From positions 1 to 5,108 of the forward strand of contig JAJQGZ010000210.1 in NCBI GenBank assembly GCA_021200075.1: 5,108 bases of DNA, in the 5' to 3' direction. Under the pieces are notes generated by a model. The model worked only from the letters and a program-made list of their open reading frames with translations. It was not told where the DNA came from and searched no databases. The translations under genes were made by a program, and so were the position numbers. This DNA comes from Clostridiales bacterium. Lineage in GTDB: Bacteria; Bacillota; Clostridia; Oscillospirales; Acutalibacteraceae. The first letter of the stretch is position 1. The number at the start of each line of letters is the position of its first letter. Below, piece after piece: positions 1 through 5,108 of this stretch.

Positions 1-72
1 ACCTACAAAATAGTAAAAGGTAAAAAATACTATTCCGCTTGGTCAAAGACAAAAAAGATAACGACTAAATAA
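1..72 (+). CDS. C-terminal end of a probable surface protein with a fibronectin type III-like last strand (partial)
   Basis: The first base is in frame with 23 codons ending at the TAA at 70-72. The start of the gene lies outside the window. The visible residues include YKIVKGKKYYSAWSKTKK and end in ITTK. This alternating Tyr/Lys/Trp pattern resembles the last beta-strands of fibronectin type III-like repeats found at the C-termini of secreted or cell-surface proteins in Ruminococcus and Eubacterium relatives. There is no sortase motif and no membrane anchor after it, so if the protein is exported it would be released or held by another domain upstream. The domain call rests on only 23 residues and on general resemblance; the reading frame itself is more secure than the function. 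Confidence 0.55.
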   Translation, partial: TYKIVKGKKYYSAWSKTKKITTK

Positions 73-178
73 CATTTCTTTGTTATGATAATGAAATGCC
101 CAGCGGCAATTTGCCCAAATATTCGTCTTTTTATTTCGGATTTATGCCAAATTAATGTGTTTTTTTAATAAAAAACTC

Positions 179-207
179 TTGCATTCTTTAATACTGTATG
201 CTATACT
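179..207 (+). promoter_or_regulatory. Probable sigma-A-type promoter of secG
   Basis: A TTGCAT -35 box (179-184) and a TATACT -10 box (202-207) are separated by exactly 17 bases. The -10 is preceded by TGC, which makes an extended -10 element. Transcription would start near 214, giving a short leader of about 28 bases that contains the GGAGGG ribosome binding site at 230-235, six bases before the secG ATG. The match to the vegetative consensus is good at both boxes, and it sits where a promoter is needed after the upstream gene ends. No operator-like inverted repeat overlaps it. Confidence 0.7.
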
Positions 208-241
208 TACTTAGTAATTTGACTAAAACGGAGGGAAATAT

Positions 242-493
242 ATGCTCTGGTATCATTATGTTTTCGGTGCGGTTTTGATTATCGCTTCGATAATTATAAC
301 TGTAATAGTACTTATGCAGGAGGGTCGTTCGCAGAATCTTTCCGGTGCGATTGCCGGCGGTGCTGAGACCTTTCTCGGAAAATCTAAGGGCAGAACAATA
401 GAAGCTAAGCTTGAAAGAATAACAAAATGGCTGATAGTGGCGTTCTTTATCATTGTTCTTGCTGCATTTCTTGTTTTTCTTTTTGTAGGATAA
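242..493 (+). CDS. secG: SecG, preprotein translocase subunit
   Basis: SecG is the small accessory subunit of the SecYEG channel in the cytoplasmic membrane, where it assists SecA-driven export of unfolded proteins. The 83-residue product has the family's layout and usual length. A first membrane helix covers about residues 5-24, followed by the conserved cytoplasmic loop with LMQEG, SGAIAGGAETFLG and KGRT (about 24-51), a short amphipathic basic stretch, and a second membrane helix at about 62-82. The Gly/Ala-rich loop is the most diagnostic part. The ATG is supported by GGAGGG six bases upstream and by the promoter at 179-207. A strong terminator begins 11 bases after the stop, so the gene looks like a single-gene transcript. 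In many Firmicutes secG is followed by rnr and smpB; here it is followed by an exonuclease gene instead. Confidence 0.95.
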   Translation: MLWYHYVFGAVLIIASIIITVIVLMQEGRSQNLSGAIAGGAETFLGKSKGRTIEAKLERITKWLIVAFFIIVLAAFLVFLFVG

Positions 494-504
494 GAGCTAA
501 GATG

Positions 505-538
505 ATTAACCTTGCTTTTCGGCAAGGTTAATTTTTTT
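505..538 (+). terminator. Intrinsic terminator after secG
   Basis: An 11-bp perfect stem pairs ATTAACCTTGC (505-515) with GCAAGGTTAAT (522-532) around a six-base TTTTCG loop, and the 3' side runs straight into a seven-T tract (532-538). This is a textbook rho-independent terminator placed just after the secG stop. It lies only 14 bases before the start codon of the next gene, so that gene must rely on read-through or on a promoter inside secG. Confidence 0.93.
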
Positions 539-543
539 AAAGC

Positions 544-547
544 GGAG
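544..547 (+). promoter_or_regulatory. Ribosome binding site that fixes the exonuclease start at 553
   Basis: GGAG sits five bases before the ATG at 553. This site matters because the long open frame downstream (opening at 603) has no ribosome binding site of its own. The well-placed GGAG shows that translation was meant to begin at 553, in a different frame from the bulk of the gene, which supports the frameshift interpretation. Confidence 0.75.
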
Positions 548-552
548 ATTTT

Positions 553-1427
553 ATGAACTTTATTATTTTTGACCTTGAATGGGACAACGCCTATAACTAT
601 AGAGCCAAAAGGGTATTAATGAAATTATTGAGATCGATGCCGTTAAACTCAATTCTAAGTTGGAAATTGTTGATTCTTTTAAACAGTTAATCAAATCGAA
701 GCTGTCAAAAAAACTGCAAAACAGGTTTAAAAACCTTACGCACATCACACCCGAGGAAATTGAAAAAAGCGGTGTGCCGTTTGAAAAAGCCTTTGATGAA
801 TTTGCCGCCTGGAGCAACGGAAATGATACCGTTTATTTGAGTTGGCCAAAAAGCGACCTGTATACTCTTGTTTCCAATTACAGGCAGTTTAAAAATACAA
901 ATTATGTAAAAATTTTAAATAAATATGCAGACGCACAAGCTTATTGTATGAGTTTTATTGAAAGTGAAAATAATAATCAAATAAGCCTTGCAAATTGTGC
1001 GGAAATATTCAATATTGATATAAACGGTACGCAGTTTCACCGTGCGCTTGCAGATTGTTATATTACCGCTTTCTGCTTTAAAGAAGTTTATGATAAGGAT
1101 AAATTTGCCAAATATATTAATGTGTGTACTCCCGCTTTTTTTGAAAAACTGGTATTTAAGCCTTATTTTATCAATAAAAAGAAGCAGGGTACATTTGATG
1201 TTGACAAGGTTGAGCTTATATGCCCTTTGTGCAGTAAAACAATTAATGCCGTAAGCGAATATATATTTGACAATAATACTTTTAAAACAGTGGGTATTTG
1301 TTCGCACTGCCTCAAAAAGTTTTTGGTAAATGTACAGGCAAAGCAAAATTACGACAATATTCGCATTACACAAAGGCTAATAAAAATGAGCCGAAAAAAT
1401 GCGTCTCACATCAACGGTAAGTCGTAA
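553..1427 (+). pseudogene. DEDDh-family 3'-5' exonuclease with C-terminal zinc ribbon, broken by a one-base frameshift
   Basis: Translation from the ATG at 553 begins MNFIIFDLEWDNAYNYRAK, a classic Exo I motif, but hits a stop at 688-690 after 45 codons. The -1 frame, open from 603, carries on as GINEIIEIDAVKL and runs to the TAA at 1425-1427. Adding one base in AAAAGGG (607-613) joins both parts into a 291-residue protein of continuous family-like sequence. In the restored numbering the catalytic residues are D7 and E9 (Exo I), probably D102 in SDLYTL (Exo II), and H163 with D168 in HRALAD (Exo III). A zinc-ribbon pair, CPLC (224-227) and CSHC (250-253), lies near the C-terminus. Such proteins trim 3' ends of RNA or DNA; the substrate here is unknown. 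The rest of the gene, including all catalytic and cysteine motifs, is intact, so either the mutation is recent or the sequence has an error. As written, only the 45-residue peptide would be made. A start at the TTG at 660 would remove D7 and E9 and give an inactive enzyme. Confidence 0.85.
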
Positions 1428-1461
1428 AAGGCAATTACTGCAAATATTTACAAATTTTCTC

Positions 1462-1490
1462 TTTATTTCTTGTTATATTTATAATATAAT
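1462..1490 (+). promoter_or_regulatory. Possible promoter of the penicillin-binding protein gene
   Basis: A perfect TATAAT (1485-1490) lies 17 bases after a weak TTTATT (1462-1467). The -35 matches only three of six consensus positions, and two other -10-like boxes overlap the same stretch, so the exact start point cannot be fixed by eye. A promoter is expected here because the gene is separated from its upstream neighbour by 154 bases. Confidence 0.35.
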
Positions 1491-1506
1491 ATACTTTAAT
1501 AATATA

Positions 1507-1526
1507 TTTTACAAAATTTTACAAAA
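1507..1526 (+). repeat. Tandem 10-bp direct repeat TTTTACAAAA
   Basis: TTTTACAAAA occurs twice back to back (1507-1516 and 1517-1526). Its core TTTACAAA is found once more at 1447-1454, on the other side of the candidate -10 boxes. It could be a binding site for a regulator in the leader of the penicillin-binding protein gene, but in sequence this AT-rich it may be chance. Confidence 0.5.
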
Positions 1527-1581
1527 ATTGTTGTATCGGCAAAATTATTCAAACAGCTTTGCTTGAACGGAGGTATGATTT

Positions 1582-4017
1582 ATGGCTTCAAAAGATTATG
1601 ATGATCTTCTTGATTCTTTTATGAGCAATTCCAAAAAAGCATATAATGAAGATAAAACCTCCCGTGAGGATAACAAGAAAAATATACCCGCTTCTTATAA
1701 ATCCTTCGATTCTTCCGATAAGAAAAACAAGAAAATGCAAAGAGGCAGAAATATTGAAAAAGAGCTTGCCGCAAAGGATAAGAAAAAAATGAAGAAAAAG
1801 GCGGCTAAATCTTCCGCCTCGAAGGCACGCTCTACAATCGGTAAGGTTCTTTTAGGTGCAATAATGGTTGTGAGCGTCGTGGGGATTGTCTGTTTCTCAG
1901 TCATTGCAATATACGGTTATTCGGTTGTTTACGGCGATCCTGTATTTGACCTTACGGAGGAAACTCTTTCGCAGAATCAGACATCATTTATCTACGGATA
2001 TGACGGCGATGATATTATTGAAATTACAAGGCTTCACGGAGAAGAAAACCGTATCTGGGTAAATATCGAGGATATGAGCAAATATTTGCCAGAGGCATTT
2101 ATTGCCATTGAGGATAAAAGATTTTACGAACACAGCGGCGTTGACTGGTACAGAACCATTGCTGTTTTTATTAAGCAAAACAACCAAGGCGGTTCAACCA
2201 TAACTCAACAGCTTATAAAAAATTTAACCGATGATAATAAAGTAACTTATATCAGAAAATTTAACGAAATTCTGCGTGCGCTTAACCTTGAGAGAAACTA
2301 CAGTAAGGAAGAAATACTTGAAGCATACCTTAATACAATTTATCTTTCAAACGGATGCTACGGTGTTCAGACGGCGGTGGAAACATATTTCGGAAAAGAA
2401 CCTGCCGACCTTAATGCTGCGGAATGTGCCTCTATAGCGGCAATTACACAGTATCCGAGCCAATACGATCCGCTGAATAACCCCGATGATAACCGTGACA
2501 GACAGCTTGATGTTCTTGAAGCTATGAATGAAAACGGCTATCTTACGGACAGTGAATATCAGGACACCGTCGCTTACGAAATGGTATTTACCAACAGTGA
2601 AAATTATACAGGTTCACAAATTGAAGACGATACTACGGAGCTGACGGAAAACGACATTACCAGCTATTATGTCGATTATGTTATAACCACGGTAATAGAA
2701 GATTTGCAAAAAATGGGTTATACAAGCAGAAAAGCACGAAGTTTGGTTTACGGCGGAGGATTAAAAATATATACCGCAATTGACTTTGATGTACAGGAAA
2801 CGATTGAAGAGGTATATGAAAATTATGAGAATATGCCCGATGAAACCGTACAAAGCTCAATGGTGGTTATGAACTACAGTGGAAGAGTAATGGGTATTGC
2901 CGGCGGTACGGGAGAAAAAACGGAGGCACTTTCACTTAACCGTGCAACGCAGTCAATAAGACCGCCGGGCTCGACCATCAAACCTTTGTCCGTATACGGC
3001 CCGGCAATAGAAAAAAATCTTGAAGATGACGATACCAAAATTTATTGGTCAACGGTTTTCCAAGATAGTCCGTCAAGAACCGTTGAGGGCAAGGCTTGGC
3101 CCGTTAACCAAGGCGGTTCATATTCGTCAAGATATGTAACATTACAGTACGGACTTTCAAGGTCGCTGAACACTATTTCCGCAAGAGTTCTTGACAAAAT
3201 CGGTCTTGAATATTCATATGATTTTATAACAGAGCGTTTTCATATTTCAACTCTTGACAGCGTGAGAGACCTTGATTACGGCCCGCTTGCCATCGGCTCG
3301 CTTACCAACGGAGCAACCGTGCTTGAAATGACAGCCGCATATGCTGCTTTCGGTAACGGCGGTTACTATTATGAACCGTACTGTTACTATAAAATTGAGG
3401 ACAGCTCAGGCGAGACTATTATCAGTAAAGACCCCGAAAAAACCAAATCCGAAGCACTTTCGGAAAATACAAGCTGGGTTATGAACAAACTCCTGCAAAC
3501 AGTTATGACCGAGGGCACCGGAACATCGTATAAGCTTTCTGAAATAGAGTGCTTCGGTAAAACCGGTACAACTAATGATGATAAAGACCGTTGGTTTATA
3601 GGCGGCACACCTAATTATGTTGCAGGCGTATGGTACGGTTACGATACACCAGAAGAAATTGTATACACGCTTTCCTCCAATCCGAGCGGTACTATTTGGA
3701 ACACTGTTATGAAAAAAGTGTATGCAACTCTCGATGAAAACTTAGCCGAGTATGATACAGAATTTCCCGAGTGTGAGGGAATAGTGAGGAAGTCGTATGG
3801 CGGTTCCTACGGCTGGTATGATGTTAATAATCTTCCCTCAAGTCAAAGTACAAGCAGCAGTTATACTTACAGCTATACTACTGCCGCACAAAAAACAACG
3901 GCTAAAAAAGAAGAGGACGAGACAGAGGAAGAGGAGAAAGCCTCTAAGGAAAAGACGACTGCCAATACAACTGCTCCCACAGAAGCTCTGGAAACAGAAG
4001 CACAGACCGAAGTTTAA
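1582..4017 (+). CDS. Class A penicillin-binding protein (bifunctional glycosyltransferase/transpeptidase, PBP1A type)
   Basis: This enzyme polymerises lipid II into glycan strands and cross-links their peptides outside the cytoplasmic membrane; its transpeptidase site is the target of beta-lactams. The 811 residues show a Lys/Ser-rich cytoplasmic tail (1-85), one membrane helix (about 86-112), a GT51 glycosyltransferase domain (about 140-310) and a transpeptidase domain (about 390-715). GT51 motifs are EDKRFYEHSGVD (177-188, catalytic Glu177), GGSTITQQLIKN (203-214) and RKFNEILRA followed by EEILEAYLN (about 225-251). Transpeptidase motifs are STIK (464-467, nucleophile Ser464), SLN (528-530) and KTGT (660-663), so both sites appear functional. 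From about 750 a low-complexity Ser/Thr then Glu/Lys/Thr tail follows, as is common in Clostridia; it may interact with the wall. The ATG is backed by GGAGG eight bases upstream. The basic N-terminal tail is long for the family. The frame continues past the TAA for 15 codons, described separately. I give no symbol because pbpA, ponA and mrcA usage varies. Confidence 0.95.
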   Translation: MASKDYDDLLDSFMSNSKKAYNEDKTSREDNKKNIPASYKSFDSSDKKNKKMQRGRNIEKELAAKDKKKMKKKAAKSSASKARSTIGKVLLGAIMVVSVVGIVCFSVIAIYGYSVVYGDPVFDLTEETLSQNQTSFIYGYDGDDIIEITRLHGEENRIWVNIEDMSKYLPEAFIAIEDKRFYEHSGVDWYRTIAVFIKQNNQGGSTITQQLIKNLTDDNKVTYIRKFNEILRALNLERNYSKEEILEAYLNTIYLSNGCYGVQTAVETYFGKEPADLNAAECASIAAITQYPSQYDPLNNPDDNRDRQLDVLEAMNENGYLTDSEYQDTVAYEMVFTNSENYTGSQIEDDTTELTENDITSYYVDYVITTVIEDLQKMGYTSRKARSLVYGGGLKIYTAIDFDVQETIEEVYENYENMPDETVQSSMVVMNYSGRVMGIAGGTGEKTEALSLNRATQSIRPPGSTIKPLSVYGPAIEKNLEDDDTKIYWSTVFQDSPSRTVEGKAWPVNQGGSYSSRYVTLQYGLSRSLNTISARVLDKIGLEYSYDFITERFHISTLDSVRDLDYGPLAIGSLTNGATVLEMTAAYAAFGNGGYYYEPYCYYKIEDSSGETIISKDPEKTKSEALSENTSWVMNKLLQTVMTEGTGTSYKLSEIECFGKTGTTNDDKDRWFIGGTPNYVAGVWYGYDTPEEIVYTLSSNPSGTIWNTVMKKVYATLDENLAEYDTEFPECEGIVRKSYGGSYGWYDVNNLPSSQSTSSSYTYSYTTAAQKTTAKKEEDETEEEEKASKEKTTANTTAPTEALETEAQTEV

Positions 4018-4065
4018 ACCGAGGCTGAAATAGAAGCGGTTGTCAATGTCGGCGCCGTGCAGTAG
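4018..4065 (+). other. In-frame coding-like extension after the stop of the penicillin-binding protein
   Basis: After the TAA at 4015-4017 the same frame reads TEAEIEAVVNVGAVQ and then ends at TAG (4063-4065). The first residues continue the Glu/Ala/Thr-rich pattern of the tail (EALETEAQTEV before the stop). A GAA codon in place of TAA would give an unbroken acidic tail, which suggests a G-to-T nonsense change or a sequence error. Loss of these 15 residues would be unlikely to affect catalysis. Confidence 0.45.
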
Positions 4066-4092
4066 CTGTTTAACTATGTCTTAATTATTTGA

Positions 4093-4130
4093 GCAAAACG
4101 GAAAATCAGTTAATCTGATTTTCCGTTTGC
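4093..4130 (+). terminator. Long hairpin between the penicillin-binding protein gene and yqgF; possible terminator or leader structure
   Basis: CGGAAAATCAG (4099-4109) pairs perfectly with CTGATTTTCCG (4115-4125) around a TTAAT loop. The stem extends by GCAAA (4093-4097) with TTTGC (4126-4130), leaving one A bulged, for 16 bp in all. No T-tract follows on either strand, so it is not a standard intrinsic terminator. It ends eight bases before the yqgF ribosome binding site, so it could instead protect the 3' end of the upstream message or act as a leader structure for yqgF. The structure is certain; its role is not. Confidence 0.55.
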
Positions 4131-4137
4131 TGTGTAC

Positions 4138-4141
4138 GGAG
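4138..4141 (+). promoter_or_regulatory. Ribosome binding site that fixes the yqgF start at 4148
   Basis: GGAG lies six bases before the ATG at 4148. The open frame also contains a TTG at 4127, but that codon is inside the hairpin arm, lacks a ribosome binding site and would add seven residues ahead of the conserved MKIMSVDYG start. ATG 4148 is therefore the right start. Confidence 0.8.
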
Positions 4142-4147
4142 AAATGT

Positions 4148-4561
4148 ATGAAAATAATGTCGGTGGATTACGGTGACGCCAGAACAGGCGTTGCCTTTTG
4201 CGATGAGAACGAAATTTTGGCAAGTCCGTATAAAGTTATTTATACAGATTACACCGTAAAGCTTGTAAACGCTTTGATTGAAATAATTAATAAAGAAAAG
4301 CCTAAAAAAATAGTTATAGGACTTCCTGTCAATATGGACGGCAGCTATGGCTTCAGGGCTGAAAAATGCCGTTATCTCGGGGATTTGATTAATGAAAAAT
4401 GCGATATCGAAATTGATTATGAGGACGAGCGTCTCACTACTGTTATAGCGCATGATATTCTTTCGGCAAATAATGTCAGAGGGAAGAAGCGAAAAGATGC
4501 TGTTGACGCTGTTTCCGCAACAGTAATTCTCCAAAGTTACATTGACAGAAACAATAAATAG
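4148..4561 (+). CDS. yqgF: YqgF/RuvX-family RNase H-fold nuclease (putative pre-16S rRNA nuclease / Holliday junction resolvase)
   Basis: The 137-residue product has the normal length and all the signature blocks of this nearly universal bacterial family. They are VDYGDARTGVA (6-16) with the first catalytic Asp7, IVIGLPVNMDGSYG (55-68), DERLTT (93-98) with the conserved Glu94, and KRKDAVDAVSATVIL (114-128) with a C-terminal acidic residue (Asp117 or Asp120). The protein is a cytoplasmic RNase H-like nuclease. E. coli YqgF is linked to 16S rRNA 5' maturation, while other members have been shown to resolve Holliday junctions, so the substrate in this organism is uncertain. No convincing promoter lies in the gap after the penicillin-binding protein gene, so co-transcription with it is likely. 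In Bacillus yqgF sits in a cluster with yrzL and yrzB, which are not present here. Confidence 0.93.
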   Translation: MKIMSVDYGDARTGVAFCDENEILASPYKVIYTDYTVKLVNALIEIINKEKPKKIVIGLPVNMDGSYGFRAEKCRYLGDLINEKCDIEIDYEDERLTTVIAHDILSANNVRGKKRKDAVDAVSATVILQSYIDRNNK

Positions 4562-4612
4562 TCGCAGTAATTAAAATTATGCTTCGCCCATATTTATTAA
4601 GGGTGTTTGCAT

Positions 4613-5108
4613 ATGTTATTCAAAATCGGCGGATGTACCTTTAAAATTGACTTTCTTTTTATACTTGTGCTTTCTTTTGCGGCGCTTACCGGCACGGATG
4701 ATTTAATTTATCTCCTGCTTTTTTCTCTCTTCACGAACTTGGGCATCTTCTTGCTTTGATTATTTACAACGGCAAGCCTGAGAAAATTACTTTTTCATAT
4801 TACGGATTTGCGCTCAAGTACGGCGATACTTTACCGAGAGGACGAGAGGTAATTGTAGCGCTGAGCGGGCCTGCCGTTAATTTGATTTTATATCTCATTT
4901 TAAAGGACGATTTTAATCTTATACTGCTTTTTATTAATCTTTTACCGATATATCCGCTTGACGGCGGGAGAGCTTTAAGCTTGTATTTTGTAAATGCATA
5001 TAAAGTTATCGGTATAATTTTTTTTGGTTTTGATATATTTGCTGTCTTTTTATCTGATTTTTACCGTCGGTTCATTTTCAATACTTTTGATCGCGCTTTA
5101 TCTTACTG
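4613..5108 (+). pseudogene. Small SpoIVFB-like M50 intramembrane metalloprotease, with two apparent frameshifts and running off the window
   Basis: From the ATG at 4613 (weak AAGGGTG site 4599-4605) the frame gives MLFKIGGCTFKIDFLFILVL and a hydrophobic helix, then stops at 4757-4759. The -1 frame, open from 4702, supplies the zinc site HELGH (4732-4746), then GKPEKITFSYYG, LSGPAVNLILY and the second M50 motif NLLPIYPLDGGR (4936-4971). From the T8 run at 5018-5025 the frame changes back (open from 5018) and gives a hydrophobic end with LLSFYLIFTVGSFSILLIAL. In restored numbering the zinc ligands are His41, His45 and Asp117, with catalytic Glu42. Members of this family cut substrates within the membrane; Bacillus SpoIVFB activates pro-sigma-K. 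This copy lacks the extra domains of site-2 proteases with PDZ or CBS modules, at least within the visible part. The target is unknown. Motifs are intact, so sequence errors or recent inactivation are both possible. The stop codon lies beyond the window. Confidence 0.8.

Larger units (their letters stand above)
1428..1581 (+). other. AT-rich intergenic region upstream of the penicillin-binding protein gene
   Basis: These 154 bases are non-coding and very AT-rich. They hold overlapping -10-like boxes: TATAAT at 1480-1485, TATAAT at 1485-1490 and TATACT at 1490-1495. They also hold three copies of TTTACAAA (1447-1454, 1508-1515, 1518-1525), and a GGAGG ribosome binding site (1569-1573) eight bases before the ATG at 1582. 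I see no clear terminator for the exonuclease gene here. Confidence 0.6.

Noticed and set aside
73..134. Weak hairpins after the upstream surface-protein gene (CATTTC 73-78 with GAAATG 93-98; GGCA 105-108 with TGCC 112-115) and a T-rich stretch at 127-132.
   Set aside because: The first stem has a mismatch and no T-run, and the second is only four pairs and not next to the Ts. A terminator is expected here, but neither is good enough to call.
607..613. Programmed -1 ribosomal frameshifting at CAAAAGGG as an expression device for the exonuclease.
   Set aside because: The codons AAA-AGG do not re-pair well after a -1 slip, and I saw no stimulatory Shine-Dalgarno-like site or stable stem next to it. 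Indel or sequencing error is simpler.
660..1427. Treating the exonuclease as an intact 255-residue gene starting at the TTG at 660.
   Set aside because: No ribosome binding site precedes it, it would lack the catalytic D-x-E motif, and the TTG is simply an internal Leu codon of the restored protein.
4127..4147. A longer YqgF starting at the TTG at 4127.
   Set aside because: The extra codons overlap the hairpin arm and the ribosome binding site for the ATG at 4148, and the family starts at the equivalent of MKIMSVDYG.
4106..4534. A 142-codon open frame on the minus strand across yqgF.
   Set aside because: It is the antisense shadow of a strongly conserved gene, with no ribosome binding site or known motif. 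The same applies to the minus-strand frames opposite secG, the exonuclease and the penicillin-binding protein gene.
4579..4644. A short ORF from ATG 4579 (MLRPYLLRVFAYVIQNRRMYL) overlapping the start of the M50 gene.
   Set aside because: It has no ribosome binding site and no recognisable motif, and it overlaps a better-supported coding start in another frame.

Overview
This window looks like an ordinary chromosomal stretch from a low-GC, Gram-positive anaerobe of the class Clostridia, most likely from the Ruminococcaceae/Oscillospirales part. That placement is inferred from four things: the AT-rich sequence with strong GGAGG-type ribosome binding sites, a surface protein ending in a Lys/Tyr-rich fibronectin-III-like strand, a class A penicillin-binding protein with a long Thr/Glu/Lys tail, and a very small M50 metalloprotease. 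Every gene I can support is on the + strand.

Layout: (1) 1-72, the last codons of a probable cell-surface protein. (2) 73-241, a non-coding gap ending in a good sigma-A-type promoter with an extended -10 (179-207). (3) 242-493, secG, followed at once by a strong intrinsic terminator (505-538). (4) 553-1427, a DEDDh 3'-5' exonuclease with a C-terminal zinc ribbon, broken by a one-base frameshift near codon 20. (5) 1428-1581, an AT-rich intergenic region with several -10-like boxes and three copies of TTTACAAA. (6) 1582-4017, an intact 811-residue class A penicillin-binding protein, whose reading frame continues for 15 more codons past its TAA stop. (7) 4093-4130, a long hairpin. (8) 4148-4561, yqgF/ruvX. 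(9) 4613 to the window end, a small SpoIVFB-like M50 metalloprotease with two apparent frameshifts, running off the edge.

The genes do not form one pathway. SecG serves protein export, the penicillin-binding protein builds cell wall from lipid II delivered to the same membrane, YqgF is a conserved RNase-H-fold nuclease tied to rRNA maturation or Holliday-junction processing, and the M50 protein is an intramembrane protease of unknown target. The penicillin-binding protein, yqgF and the M50 gene are close and co-oriented and may be transcribed together.

I found no mobile element, CRISPR array, RNA gene or undescribed system. The most notable feature is a set of three apparent single-base indels, at least two of them in or next to a homopolymer (AAAAGGG and T8; the third falls in a T/CT-rich stretch), that break two otherwise well-conserved genes. 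Sequencing or assembly error is the simplest explanation, with genuine gene decay as the alternative. A second point is a possible recent nonsense change that shortened the tail of the penicillin-binding protein.
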